A DNA stretch of 64,000 bases. Source: an uncultured Oscillospiraceae bacterium (lineage in GTDB: Bacteria; Bacillota; Clostridia; Oscillospirales; Oscillospiraceae). Within the stretch, counting starts at the first letter, position 1, and every line of letters starts with the position of its first letter. The stretch covers positions 124,001 to 188,000 of the forward strand of contig CAKSWT010000004.1 of the NCBI GenBank assembly GCA_934512135.1. Direction: 5' to 3'. Below the pieces are notes generated by a model. The model was not told where the DNA came from and searched no databases. It saw nothing but the letters and a program-made list of their open reading frames with translations. Positions 16,073 through 25,043 of the stretch are shown here, one piece after another. Made by a program: the position numbers and the translations under genes.

Positions 16073-17410
16073 ATGGATGAGCTGCTGTCCCGCCAGCTTC
16101 CCCACTCTCTGGAGGCTGAACAGGCCGTGATCGGCTCCATGCTCATTGACAGCCGGTGTGTCGCAGACATGCTGGAAATGCTGAAGCCGGATGATTTCTA
16201 TCTACAGCAGAACAAGGACATTTTTTCCACAATCTACTCCATGTTCAGCTTTTCCATGGAGATTGACCCGGTAACGGTTCTGGACCAAATGAAGCAGGCC
16301 GGGGTCTATGAGGAGGAAAAGACCCGGGATTATCTGCTTCAGATTCTGGACGTGACCCCCACCGCCGCCAACGCCAAGCAATACGCCCAAATCGTGGCGG
16401 ACAAGTCCCTGCTGCGGCAGGTGGCCCAGGCGGCCTCCGACATCTCGGAAATCGTCTCTCAGGGGGTAGGCTCCGCCCAGAGCATTCTCGACTCCGCAGA
16501 GCAGAAAATCTACGCCATCCGAAACGGCCGCAGCAGCCAGGACCTGGAGCACATCGGCACCATTCTGCTCTCCGTCTACGAGCAGCTGGCCGAGCGCGCC
16601 CATTCCGACAGCGCCATTCCCGGCCTTTCCACCGGCCTCCGGGACCTGGACAGCAAGATCAACGGGCTGAATAAATCCGACCTGCTGCTGATTGCCGCCC
16701 GTCCCGGCATGGGCAAAAGCTCCATTGCACTGAACATCGCCCTGTCTGTGGCCAAGCAGTACAAGAAGGCCGTGGTCATCTTCAACCTGGAGATGAGCAA
16801 GGAGCAGCTGGCCTCCCGTCTGCTCTCCAATGAGAGCTTTGTGGATTCCCAGCTGCTGCTCACCGGAAAGCTCTCCGAGGAGGAATGGGAGAAGCTAGGT
16901 CTGGCCGCCGCATCTCTGAGCCAGACGGACATCCGCATCGACGACAACCCCTCCATCACCGTAACGGAGATGAACGCCAAGTGCCGCCGGGTGGACAATC
17001 TGGGGCTGGTCATCATCGACTATCTACAGCTCATGACCTCCGCCACCGGCAAGGTGAACGAAAACCGTGTCACCGCCGTGGGCGAAATCTCCCGCGCCTT
17101 GAAAATCATGGCCAAGGAGCTCAACGTCCCGGTGATCTGCCTGAGCCAGCTGAGCCGTGCCAACGAAAGCCGCGCCGACAAGCGTCCCATGCTCTCGGAC
17201 CTGCGAGAGTCCGGCTCCATCGAGCAGGATGCCGACGAGGTTCTCTTCCTCTACCGGGACGACTACTACAATCCCGACACCGAGGAGAAAAACGTGGCCG
17301 AATGCATTGTGGCCAAAAACCGCCACGGGGAAACCGGCACGGTGAAGCTCCAGTGGCTGCCTCAGTTCACAACCTTCTCGGATCGGGAGTGGCGCCACAG
17401 TGAGGAATAA
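16073..17410 (+). CDS. dnaB: Replicative DNA helicase DnaB (Bacillus DnaC type)
   Basis: A 445-residue hexameric helicase. The N-terminal domain begins RQLPHSLEAEQAVIGSML, the usual opening. The RecA-like C-terminal domain starts near residue 180 with Walker A ARPGMGKS near 215, Walker B LVIIDYLQLM near 320, and the arginine-finger region GSIEQDADEVLFLYRDDYY. It unwinds DNA 5'-3' at the replication fork. ATG 16073 is chosen because GGGAGGTG lies 7 bases before it; the GTG three codons upstream is part of that ribosome site. Its last 11 bases overlap the start of tilS. Confidence 0.97.
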   Translation: MDELLSRQLPHSLEAEQAVIGSMLIDSRCVADMLEMLKPDDFYLQQNKDIFSTIYSMFSFSMEIDPVTVLDQMKQAGVYEEEKTRDYLLQILDVTPTAANAKQYAQIVADKSLLRQVAQAASDISEIVSQGVGSAQSILDSAEQKIYAIRNGRSSQDLEHIGTILLSVYEQLAERAHSDSAIPGLSTGLRDLDSKINGLNKSDLLLIAARPGMGKSSIALNIALSVAKQYKKAVVIFNLEMSKEQLASRLLSNESFVDSQLLLTGKLSEEEWEKLGLAAASLSQTDIRIDDNPSITVTEMNAKCRRVDNLGLVIIDYLQLMTSATGKVNENRVTAVGEISRALKIMAKELNVPVICLSQLSRANESRADKRPMLSDLRESGSIEQDADEVLFLYRDDYYNPDTEEKNVAECIVAKNRHGETGTVKLQWLPQFTTFSDREWRHSEE

Positions 17411-18707
17411 AATTTCGATCTTTCTTCAGCAGCATACCGTCCCCGGCGGGACGATGATCGTTGCCGTCTCCGGCGGCAGCGATTCCATGGCGCTGCTTCA
17501 TGCCGTGTCCCAATTGTACCCCTCCGGGGTTCTGGGCGCCCACTTCAACCACGGCCTGCGGGGAGATGAGTCCCAGCGGGACGAGGACTTTGTGCGCACC
17601 TACTGCAAAGCTCATGGGATTCCGTTGGAGGTGGGCCAGGGAGATGTGGCCGCCTACGCCCGGGCCCAGGGTCTGGGTCTTGAGCAAGCCGCCCGGGACC
17701 TGCGATATGACTTTCTACAATCTCTGTCTCCAGATGCGTACATCCTGACCGCCCATACGGCGCAGGACAACCTGGAGACCTTTCTCATGCGTCTCCTGCG
17801 GGGCAGCGGCCTCCACGGCCTCACCGGAATTCCACCCCAGCGTGGGCGGATCCTGCGTCCCATGCTAAGCGTAACCCGCCAGGAGGTGCAGGATTATCTC
17901 ACCACATACGGAATTCCCCATGTGGAGGACTCCACAAACGCCCAGGACGACTACCTTCGAAACCGTCTCCGGCATTCTGTGCTTCCTCTTTTGGAGCAGG
18001 AGAACCCTGCCCTGGCCCCCGGGATCACCCAGCTCTGCGCCACCCTTCGCCAAGAGGACGAGTATATGCAGGCTCAGGCGCAGGCTGCGCTGGCCCGGAT
18101 TCGAGACGGCAACACGCTGGACTGCACCTCCTTGGCAGCTCTGCCTTCGACACTGAGGTATCGGGTTCTGGGGCTGTTCTTGGCCCCGGTGCCGGAATTG
18201 AGCCGGACCCATCTGGAAGGGGCGGTTCGCCTGCTGGACAGCGGCCCCTCCGCCTCCCTGGCTCTGCCGGGGCATTGGTCCCTGGACCGGCAGTATGGCC
18301 GACTGTTGCTGGCCCGGCGTAGCCCCGGAGTGGATGTGCCGGAGCAGGTGGCGCTTTCCCCCGGCCAAACGGTTTTCTTTGGCCCCTGGCGTGTCACCTG
18401 CCGTCTTGGCCCTGCATCCACCCAGCAGGGCACTGTGGCATTGGACGCAGGAAGGGTCACGTTTCCCCTGACTCTGCGTCCCCGCCAGCCTGGCGATGTG
18501 ATCCGGCTGTCCGGCGGCGCCAAAAAGGTCAGCCGTCTGATGATTGACGAAAAAATCCCCGCCTCCTGGCGGGATCAAATGCCGCTGGTATGGGACTCCC
18601 ACACTCTGCTGGCGGTTTTGCCCCTTCGGGCTGCGGCGTTTTGCCGCCCCACAGAGGGAACGGATAGCGTTCTGCTGTCGGCAACACGAATGGAGGATGG
18701 AACATGA
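17400..18707 (+). CDS. tilS: tRNA(Ile)-lysidine synthase
   Basis: A 435-residue TilS. The N-terminal PP-loop ATPase has VAVSGGSDSMALLHAV near residue 22, followed by AHFNHGLRGDESQRD and the HTAQDNLETFLMR motif, then the TilS-specific middle domain and the C-terminal domain with RPRQPGDVIR near 360. It attaches lysine to C34 of the CAU-anticodon isoleucine tRNA, so the tRNA reads AUA. The GTG start overlaps the end of dnaB by 11 bases; GGGAG lies 11 bases upstream. The stop overlaps hpt as ATGA. The tilS-hpt-ftsH order is a classic Gram-positive cluster. Confidence 0.95.
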   Translation: MRNKISIFLQQHTVPGGTMIVAVSGGSDSMALLHAVSQLYPSGVLGAHFNHGLRGDESQRDEDFVRTYCKAHGIPLEVGQGDVAAYARAQGLGLEQAARDLRYDFLQSLSPDAYILTAHTAQDNLETFLMRLLRGSGLHGLTGIPPQRGRILRPMLSVTRQEVQDYLTTYGIPHVEDSTNAQDDYLRNRLRHSVLPLLEQENPALAPGITQLCATLRQEDEYMQAQAQAALARIRDGNTLDCTSLAALPSTLRYRVLGLFLAPVPELSRTHLEGAVRLLDSGPSASLALPGHWSLDRQYGRLLLARRSPGVDVPEQVALSPGQTVFFGPWRVTCRLGPASTQQGTVALDAGRVTFPLTLRPRQPGDVIRLSGGAKKVSRLMIDEKIPASWRDQMPLVWDSHTLLAVLPLRAAAFCRPTEGTDSVLLSATRMEDGT

Positions 18708-19240
18708 ACAAGGATCTGGAATATGTGATGTTTACCCGGGAGCAGCTCCACCAGCGGGTACAGGAGCTGGGCCGGGAGCTCACAGAGGAATACCGAGGCA
18801 AGGCGCCTGTGCTGCTGTGCGTGCTCAAGGGCAGCCTGGTCTTTACCTCGGACCTGATGCGGGAGATCAATCTTCCCTGCACCCTGGAGACCATTACCCT
18901 CTCCTCATATCGGGCTATGGCCACCCGCCCCGGGGATTTGGCCCTTACCGAGCCTTTTGAGGTGGATGTGACCGGAAAGGACATTATTGTCATTGAGGAC
19001 ATTCTGGACACCGGCCGCACCCTGAGCTTTGTTATGGATCTGCTGAAGCGGCAGAATCCCGCCTCCTTGAAGCTGGTGGTCCTTCTGGACAAGCCCAGCC
19101 GCCGAGAGGCTCCGGTGGAGGCGGACATGGTAGGCTTCACGGTTCCGGATGCCTTTGTGGTGGGCTATGGCCTGGACTACGATCAAAAATATCGCAACCT
19201 GCCCTGTATCGGGGTTCTAAAGCCCTGCATTTACAGCTAA
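18704..19240 (+). CDS. hpt: Hypoxanthine phosphoribosyltransferase
   Basis: A 178-residue purine salvage enzyme converting hypoxanthine or guanine plus PRPP to IMP or GMP. The PRPP-binding motif DIIVIEDILDTGRTL lies near residue 92, and the base-binding segment VGYGLDYDQKYRNLP near the C-terminus is diagnostic of HPT. It overlaps tilS by 4 bases (ATGA), so translation is coupled. It sits in the conserved tilS-hpt-ftsH cluster. Confidence 0.96.
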   Translation: MNKDLEYVMFTREQLHQRVQELGRELTEEYRGKAPVLLCVLKGSLVFTSDLMREINLPCTLETITLSSYRAMATRPGDLALTEPFEVDVTGKDIIVIEDILDTGRTLSFVMDLLKRQNPASLKLVVLLDKPSRREAPVEADMVGFTVPDAFVVGYGLDYDQKYRNLPCIGVLKPCIYS

Positions 19241-19267
19241 CCTCTACTACGCAAGGGAGTGACCCCA

Positions 19268-21184
19268 GTGAAAAAAAGCCGAAGCAATCTTGTTTTCTTC
19301 TTCCTCATTCTCGTGATTCTGGGCGTTTCCGTCTGGGCCATGGGGCTGTCCACCACAGATACGGAGGAATACTCCTACAGCGACATCCGGGATCTGTTTG
19401 AGGCCCACCAGGTAAAGTCCTTTACCCTGACGGACAACACCCTGACCTTGACCCTCCGGGACCAGGACGCCAACGGAAGCAACCAGCGCACCTTCCACAT
19501 TGCCAGCTTCTCCGTGTTCTATCAGGACTTTAACGACCTGGTCACCCAGCAATACGAGGACGGAATTCTGGAGCACTATGACTATTCTGCCGCTGCCACT
19601 ACCCCGGTGTGGATGATGTTTATTCCCTATCTGCTTATCGCCCTGCTTGTGCTGGGGGTTTGGCTGTTTATGGTCAGCCGGCTGTCCGGAGGCACCGGCG
19701 GCGGAGAAAAGGGTGCCATGAAGTTTGCCAAGGCCCGGGCTACCGTCGGGATTGACGAGAAGAGCAGAGTCACCTTCCACGACGTGGCCGGAGCCGACGA
19801 GGAAAAGGCCGAGCTGGAGGAGGTTGTGGACTTTCTGCGCAATCCCGAAAAATACACCCGGCTGGGGGCCAAGATTCCCAAGGGCATTCTGCTGGTGGGC
19901 CCGCCCGGTACCGGCAAAACCCTGCTGGCCAAGGCTGTAGCCGGAGAGGCGGACGTCCGGTTCCTGTCCATTTCCGGCTCCGACTTTGTGGAGCTGTATG
20001 TGGGTGTGGGAGCCAGCCGGGTACGGGACCTCTTTGACCAGGCCAAAAAGCAGGCCCCTTCCATTGTATTCATCGACGAAATTGACGCCGTAGGCCGTCA
20101 GCGGGGCGCCGGTCTGGGCGGCGGACACGACGAGCGTGAGCAAACCCTGAACCAGCTGCTGGTGGAGATGGACGGCTTCAACAGCAACGAGGGTGTCATC
20201 GTAATGGCCGCCACAAACCGCGTGGACATCCTGGACAGCGCCCTGCTGCGGCCCGGCCGCTTTGACCGGCAAATCTATGTAGGGGCGCCGGACACCCATG
20301 GCCGGGAGGAGATTTTGAAGGTCCATGCCAGGAATAAGCCGCTTTCCGACAACGTCCAGCTGGGTGTGATTGCAAAGCAGACCGCCGGCTTTACCGGTGC
20401 TGATCTGCAAAATCTGCTCAACGAGGCCGCCCTCCGCGCCGCGAAGCTGGGCCGTCCCGTCATCACCATGGGCGACATTGAAAGCTCTATGATCAAGGTC
20501 ATTGCAGGCCCGGAAAAGAAGAGCCGTGTTGTGCCGGAACCGGAGCGAAAGCTCACTGCGGTCCACGAGGCGGGCCACGCCATTGTGATGAATGCCCTTC
20601 CCCACCACGACCCGGTCCATCAGATCACCATTGTGCCCCGGGGCATGGCCGGCGGCATGACCATTTCCCTTCCCACAGAGGATCACAGCTATATGAGCCG
20701 GAACGAAATGCTGGAGCAGATCGTCTCCCTGCTGGGCGGCCGGGTGGCCGAGGCGCTGACGCTGGACGACATCTCCACCGGCGCCTCCAACGACATTCAG
20801 CGGGCCACCTCCATTGCCCGCAGCATGGTCACCAAGTACGGCATGAGCAGCAAATTGGGCCCTGTGTCCTTTGATTCCGACAGTCAGGTGTTCATCGGCC
20901 GGGACTACGGTCACACCAAGTCCTATTCCGAGGAATCCGCCTCCCGGATCGATCAGGAGGTACAGGCCATTCTCCAGCAGAGCTATCAGAAATGCGAGGA
21001 GATCCTCAAGGCCCATCTGACCGAGCTGCAAACCATTGCAGACTATCTTTTGGAGCATGAGACCATGGACGGAGAGACCTTCCGTCAGGTCATGGAGCGC
21101 CCCCAGGAGGCGCAGGCCCCTGAGGAGAATCCCGCCCCCGCTGACCAGACCTCTGCTGACCAGGCCGCAGAATCGGATGAATAA
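19268..21184 (+). CDS. ftsH: ATP-dependent zinc metalloprotease FtsH
   Basis: A 638-residue membrane-anchored AAA protease. Two transmembrane segments (about 6-26 and 118-140) flank an extracytoplasmic domain. The AAA domain has Walker A GPPGTGKT near residue 215, Walker B IVFIDEIDAVG and the second region of homology near 320. The M41 protease domain has the zinc motif HEAGH near 435. It degrades misfolded or unassembled membrane proteins and some regulators. GTG 19268 is chosen because AAGGGAG lies 8 bases upstream; a GTG at 19259 is within that site. The last 25 residues are acidic and rich in Ala, Pro and Gln. Last gene of the block, followed by a strong terminator. Confidence 0.96.
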   Translation: MKKSRSNLVFFFLILVILGVSVWAMGLSTTDTEEYSYSDIRDLFEAHQVKSFTLTDNTLTLTLRDQDANGSNQRTFHIASFSVFYQDFNDLVTQQYEDGILEHYDYSAAATTPVWMMFIPYLLIALLVLGVWLFMVSRLSGGTGGGEKGAMKFAKARATVGIDEKSRVTFHDVAGADEEKAELEEVVDFLRNPEKYTRLGAKIPKGILLVGPPGTGKTLLAKAVAGEADVRFLSISGSDFVELYVGVGASRVRDLFDQAKKQAPSIVFIDEIDAVGRQRGAGLGGGHDEREQTLNQLLVEMDGFNSNEGVIVMAATNRVDILDSALLRPGRFDRQIYVGAPDTHGREEILKVHARNKPLSDNVQLGVIAKQTAGFTGADLQNLLNEAALRAAKLGRPVITMGDIESSMIKVIAGPEKKSRVVPEPERKLTAVHEAGHAIVMNALPHHDPVHQITIVPRGMAGGMTISLPTEDHSYMSRNEMLEQIVSLLGGRVAEALTLDDISTGASNDIQRATSIARSMVTKYGMSSKLGPVSFDSDSQVFIGRDYGHTKSYSEESASRIDQEVQAILQQSYQKCEEILKAHLTELQTIADYLLEHETMDGETFRQVMERPQEAQAPEENPAPADQTSADQAAESDE

Positions 21185-21191
21185 ACAAGTT

Positions 21192-21220
21192 CCCCGGGCC
21201 AGGCGGCCCGGGGAGTTTTT
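21192..21220 (+). terminator. Terminator between ftsH and udk
   Basis: A 9-bp all-GC stem (21192-21200 with 21205-21213) followed by AGTTTTT on the plus strand. It may also stop udk transcription from the other side. Confidence 0.8.
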
Positions 21221-21226
21221 CTTCGC

Positions 21227-21841
21227 TTACAGCAGCTTTGTGTTCAGATACTCCATAAGCATGTCTATGCCCACCTTGTTCTCGCCGCCCCAGGGAATGA
21301 TGACGTCGGCATAGTACTTACTGGGCTCCACATACTTGTCGTGCATAGGCTTTACGGTTTCCCGATACTGGGTAATGATGGAATCGATGCTCCGTCCCCG
21401 TTCCAGGGTGTCCCGGCTGATGCGCCGCATAATGCGCTCATCTGCATCGGTGTCCACATACACCTTCAGGTCCATCAGGGACCGCAGCTGAGGGTCCTCC
21501 AGCACCAAAATCCCCTCTAAAATCATAATCGGCTTTGGCTGAACGGTCACCGTCTCCGGGCTTCGGTTGTGGTCGGCATAATCATACACCGGCAGCTGAA
21601 TGCTGTTTCCCGCCTTCAGCTGCAAGACGTCCCGAACCATTCGATCCGTTTCAAAGGCGTCCGGGTGATCGTAATTGAGCTTGCAGCGCTGGGCGAAGGG
21701 CATGTCATCATGGGCACGATAATAGCAGTCGTGGCCGATTACTTGGATTTGATTTCCAAAATGATTGCGGATCTGCTCCACAATGGTGGTTTTCCCCGAG
21801 GCGCTGCCCCCGGCAATCCCGACAATATAGGTTTCTCCCAC
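21227..21841 (-). CDS. udk: Uridine kinase
   Basis: A 204-residue P-loop nucleoside kinase that phosphorylates uridine and cytidine. Walker A is GGSASGKT near residue 11; the FAQRCKLNYDHPDAF and RRISRDTLERGRSIDSIITQY segments are typical of uridine kinase as opposed to phosphoribulokinase. GGAGAGG-like sequence precedes ATG 21841. It lies downstream of oppF but is separated by a strong terminator, so it has its own promoter or depends on read-through. Confidence 0.93.
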   Translation of the reverse strand: MGETYIVGIAGGSASGKTTIVEQIRNHFGNQIQVIGHDCYYRAHDDMPFAQRCKLNYDHPDAFETDRMVRDVLQLKAGNSIQLPVYDYADHNRSPETVTVQPKPIMILEGILVLEDPQLRSLMDLKVYVDTDADERIMRRISRDTLERGRSIDSIITQYRETVKPMHDKYVEPSKYYADVIIPWGGENKVGIDMLMEYLNTKLL

Positions 21842-21913
21842 AATACCTCTCCCCCTGTTGTTCCGTTTCCTCTGTTATACCAGAACTCTCCCAAAAAATC
21901 AACCGAAAGCACC

Positions 21914-21941
21914 AAAAGCCGCTCCGATCGGAGCGGCTTTT
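21914..21941 (-). terminator. Terminator of the opp operon
   Basis: A 28-bp perfect inverted repeat with no spacer (arms 21914-21927 and 21928-21941), with A/T runs at both ends and 15 bases after the oppF stop. Confidence 0.8.
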
Positions 21942-21956
21942 TCGACAGTCTTTTCG

Positions 21957-22877
21957 TCACTTCATCCACTGATTCACTTCGTCATCGGTGCCCAGCACGT
22001 AGTGCGTGCCCTCCACCAGATGGCGGGTCCCCTGATTGTAGTCGATCCCCGAGGTGGCATAGTCATAGGACAGCGCCACACGGTTCTTTTCCAATCTGGG
22101 ATTGGGATGGGGAATGGCACTGAGCAGGCTCTTGGTGTAGGGGTGGACGGGATTGGAGAAAATCTCATCCTTGGTCCCGCTTTCCACCAGGTGGCCCAGA
22201 TGGAGCACACCGATGCGGTCCGAGATGTACTTGACCATGGAAAGGTCGTGGGCGATAAACATATAGGCCGTGCCGGTCTCCTTCTGAATATCCTTCATCA
22301 GGTTGACCACCTGGGCCTGAATGGACACGTCCAAAGCAGAAATGCACTCGTCGGCAATGATGAGCTTGGGATTCATAATCAGCGCCCGGGCAATGCCCAC
22401 CCGCTGGCGCTGTCCGCCGGAGAACTGGTGGGGATAGCGCTCTGCGTGCTCCGGGGCCAGACCGACCTTTTGGAGGATCTTGGCCACCTTCTCCTCCCGC
22501 TCTGCTCTGGAGCTGTAGAGGTGATGAATGTCCAGGCCCTCGGCGATGATGTCCACCACCTTTTTCCGGGGGTTCAGGCAGGCCATGGGATCCTGGAAAA
22601 TCATCTGCATTTCCGTGCGCAGCTTCTCCCGCTTCTCCTTGGTGAGCTTGCCGGAGATGTCCATTCCGTCGAAGGTGATGGTTCCGGCGGTGGGATTATA
22701 CAGGCGGATCACAGACCGTCCAATGGTGGACTTTCCGGAGCCGGATTCTCCCACCAGACCGTAGGTCTCCCCAGGCCGGATCTCGAAGGAAACGCCGTCC
22801 ACCGCCTTCACCGTGAACTTTCGGCTGACCGGGAAGTACTGCTTGAGCCCCTCCACCTTTAATACAGGCTCTGACAT
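21957..22877 (-). CDS. oppF: Oligopeptide ABC transporter ATP-binding protein OppF
   Basis: A 306-residue ABC ATPase. Walker A is GESGSGKST near residue 43, the ABC signature FSGGQRQRVGIARAL near 148, and Walker B LIIADECISALD. The C-terminal extension after residue 230 carries the HPYTKSLLSAIP segment typical of dipeptide/oligopeptide ATPases. It pairs with OppD to drive import through OppBC. Its ATG directly abuts the oppD stop. The extreme C-terminus (GTRHLVEGTHYVLGTDDEVNQWMK, split over the last 25 residues) is the usual substrate-family tail. Confidence 0.93.
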   Translation of the reverse strand: MSEPVLKVEGLKQYFPVSRKFTVKAVDGVSFEIRPGETYGLVGESGSGKSTIGRSVIRLYNPTAGTITFDGMDISGKLTKEKREKLRTEMQMIFQDPMACLNPRKKVVDIIAEGLDIHHLYSSRAEREEKVAKILQKVGLAPEHAERYPHQFSGGQRQRVGIARALIMNPKLIIADECISALDVSIQAQVVNLMKDIQKETGTAYMFIAHDLSMVKYISDRIGVLHLGHLVESGTKDEIFSNPVHPYTKSLLSAIPHPNPRLEKNRVALSYDYATSGIDYNQGTRHLVEGTHYVLGTDDEVNQWMK

Positions 22878-23951
22878 TTATACTCCCTCCTTCTTCATCC
22901 GCTCAATACGGGCCTGGAGCTCCGGCGGCATCTCCACCTTGGGGGCTCTGGGATCCAGCAGCCAGGTGGCTGCATAATGGGTATCTGTGATCTGGAACAT
23001 AGGCGGCTCCACGCGGTCGTCGATGTTCAGGGCGAACTCGTTTCTGTCCACAAAGGCGTCGCCCTTAGGCTCCCGCAGCAGGTTGGGAGGGCTGCCGGGA
23101 ATGGTATACAGCCGGTCGTCCGCAGTGTCCAGATCCGGCATAGCCGAAAGCAGGCCCCAGGTATAGGGATGCCGGGGATCGTAGAAAATCTCGTCAATGG
23201 TGCCCCGTTCCACGATTTTTCCGGCATACATCACATTGACAAAGTCGGCCACCTTGGCCACCACGCCCAGGTCATGGGTGATATAGATGACGGAAATGCC
23301 GGTTTTGGCCTGAATCTCCTTGATGAGCTCCAGAATCTTGGCCTGAATGGTAACGTCCAGCGCCGTGGTGGGTTCGTCGCAGATCAGCAGATCCGGGTCA
23401 CAGGCCAGCGCAATGGCAATGACCACCCGCTGCCGCATACCGCCGGAGAGCTGATGGGGATAGTTCTTCATCCGCTTCTCCGCATCGGTAATGCCCACCA
23501 GCTCCAGGAGCTTTACCGCTTTTTGATAGGCTTCGCTTTTGGACGTTTTGTAGTGCCAGATCATGCCCTCCATAATCTGCTTTCCAATGGTCATGGTGGG
23601 ATCCAGCGAGGTCATGGGGTCCTGGAACACCATGGCAATCCGCTTGCCGTTGATATGCCGGCGAATCCATTTCTTGTCCTTTTTCAGGATGTCCACGGTT
23701 TCCGCGGTACCGTCCTCGTGGTGATACGAGAATTCAATGCTGCCGCTGCCCACCGTGGCGTTTTTGGCCAGAATACCCATGGCCGCCTTCATGGTCACAG
23801 ACTTGCCGGAGCCGGACTCTCCCACCACAGCCACGGTTTCCCCCTTCATCAGGTCAATGTTCACGCCTCGGATGGCGTGGACATAGCCAGAGGTGGTCTT
23901 AAAGCTGATGTCCAGGTCGCGAATTTTGAGAATCTGTTCTTTTTCCTTCAT
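22878..23951 (-). CDS. oppD: Oligopeptide ABC transporter ATP-binding protein OppD
   Basis: A 357-residue ABC ATPase with Walker A GESGSGKSV near residue 40, signature LSGGMRQRVVIAIALACDP near 173, Walker B LLICDEPTTALD, and the oligopeptide-type C-terminal extension (HPYTWGLLSAMPDLD, then GDAFVDRNEFALN). The family often has a Cys-rich 4Fe-4S site in that extension; here I see no such cysteine cluster. AAGGAGG lies 8 bases before ATG 23951. Fourth gene of oppABCDF. Confidence 0.93.
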   Translation of the reverse strand: MKEKEQILKIRDLDISFKTTSGYVHAIRGVNIDLMKGETVAVVGESGSGKSVTMKAAMGILAKNATVGSGSIEFSYHHEDGTAETVDILKKDKKWIRRHINGKRIAMVFQDPMTSLDPTMTIGKQIMEGMIWHYKTSKSEAYQKAVKLLELVGITDAEKRMKNYPHQLSGGMRQRVVIAIALACDPDLLICDEPTTALDVTIQAKILELIKEIQAKTGISVIYITHDLGVVAKVADFVNVMYAGKIVERGTIDEIFYDPRHPYTWGLLSAMPDLDTADDRLYTIPGSPPNLLREPKGDAFVDRNEFALNIDDRVEPPMFQITDTHYAATWLLDPRAPKVEMPPELQARIERMKKEGV

Positions 23952-23964
23952 GATTCGCGCCTCC

Positions 23965-25041
23965 TTACGCTTCCTTCATTTTGGGGTCCAGGGCCTCGCG
24001 GAGACCGTCGGCCACAATGTTAAAGCTCAACATCAGCAGGGCCATGACCACAATGGGAGGAATGATCTGATAGGGGTGAGTGGTAAAGCTGTTAAAGGCA
24101 TCGTTGATCAGGGAGCCCAGGGAGCACTCCGGCACGGGAATGCCCAGACCCACAAAACTCAAAAATGCCTCGGTAAAGATGGCAGTGGGAATGGAGAGCA
24201 TGCACTGGGTGATAATGGGCCCGATGATATTGGGCAGGACTTCCTTAAAGATAATGAAGAAGCTGCCTGCGCCCAGGGTCCGGGAGGCCAGTACGAACTC
24301 CTGCTCCTTGAGCTTGAGCATTTCCGCACGGGCAATGCGGCTCATGCCAATCCACTCTGTGAGCATCAGCGCAAAGATGATGGTCCAAAGGCCGGGCTTC
24401 AGCACCAGCAGCAGCAGCGTCACAATCACCAGCCGAGGAATGCTGTTGGCAATTTCCGCGATACGCTGCATGATGTTGTCCACTGCGCCGCCGAAATAGC
24501 CGGAAATCAGGCCATAGCTCATCCCAATAATCATATCAATAATGGTGGCCACCACCGCAATAATCAGAGACACCCGAGTGCCGGACCAAACACGGGTCCA
24601 GATATCCCGGCCCAGAGTGTCGGAGCCGAACCAGTAGTAGGTGTCGTCCAGTCCCTTTTCCTCGTAGTAGTTCACCGTCTTGGTGCCGGTGGTGGTGGAC
24701 ATGGTTTCGCTGCCGTCAAATATTCCAAGCTCCTCCACCCCAGGGATCCGAGGGGCCAGGTTTTTCTCTGCCAGGGTCTGACCGGAATAGGTGTACTGGG
24801 TCATGTGGGGACCTACAATGGCCATAAGGGTAATTAGGAGAATCAGGATCAGTCCCACCACGGCGCTTCTCTTGGAGAAGAAGCGCTTCCGCACATCCTT
24901 CCAGTAGTTCTGAGAGGCAAAATTGGTATCGGTATGGGCGTCCTTCAAGGGCTTCCGCTGGAAGTCATCGGGGCGGTATTCAATGGCCTGAAGATCCACC
25001 GGGCCGCCAGCCACAATGGGGGTTGCTTTCTGCTTCGCCAT
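23965..25041 (-). CDS. oppC: Oligopeptide ABC transporter permease OppC
   Basis: A 358-residue inner-membrane permease of the BPD transport family. A cytoplasmic N-terminal tail of about 60 residues precedes transmembrane helix 1 (VVGLILILLITLMAIVGPH). A long extracytoplasmic loop follows, with DTLGRDIWTRVWSGTRVSL near residue 150, the OppC N-terminal signature, then five further helices and the EAA loop MLKLKEQEFVLASRTLGAG that contacts the ATPase. ATG 25041 is preferred over a TTG two codons upstream because of better ribosome-site spacing. It lies 2 bases after oppB. Confidence 0.93.
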   Translation of the reverse strand: MAKQKATPIVAGGPVDLQAIEYRPDDFQRKPLKDAHTDTNFASQNYWKDVRKRFFSKRSAVVGLILILLITLMAIVGPHMTQYTYSGQTLAEKNLAPRIPGVEELGIFDGSETMSTTTGTKTVNYYEEKGLDDTYYWFGSDTLGRDIWTRVWSGTRVSLIIAVVATIIDMIIGMSYGLISGYFGGAVDNIMQRIAEIANSIPRLVIVTLLLLVLKPGLWTIIFALMLTEWIGMSRIARAEMLKLKEQEFVLASRTLGAGSFFIIFKEVLPNIIGPIITQCMLSIPTAIFTEAFLSFVGLGIPVPECSLGSLINDAFNSFTTHPYQIIPPIVVMALLMLSFNIVADGLREALDPKMKEA

Positions 25042-25043
25042 AC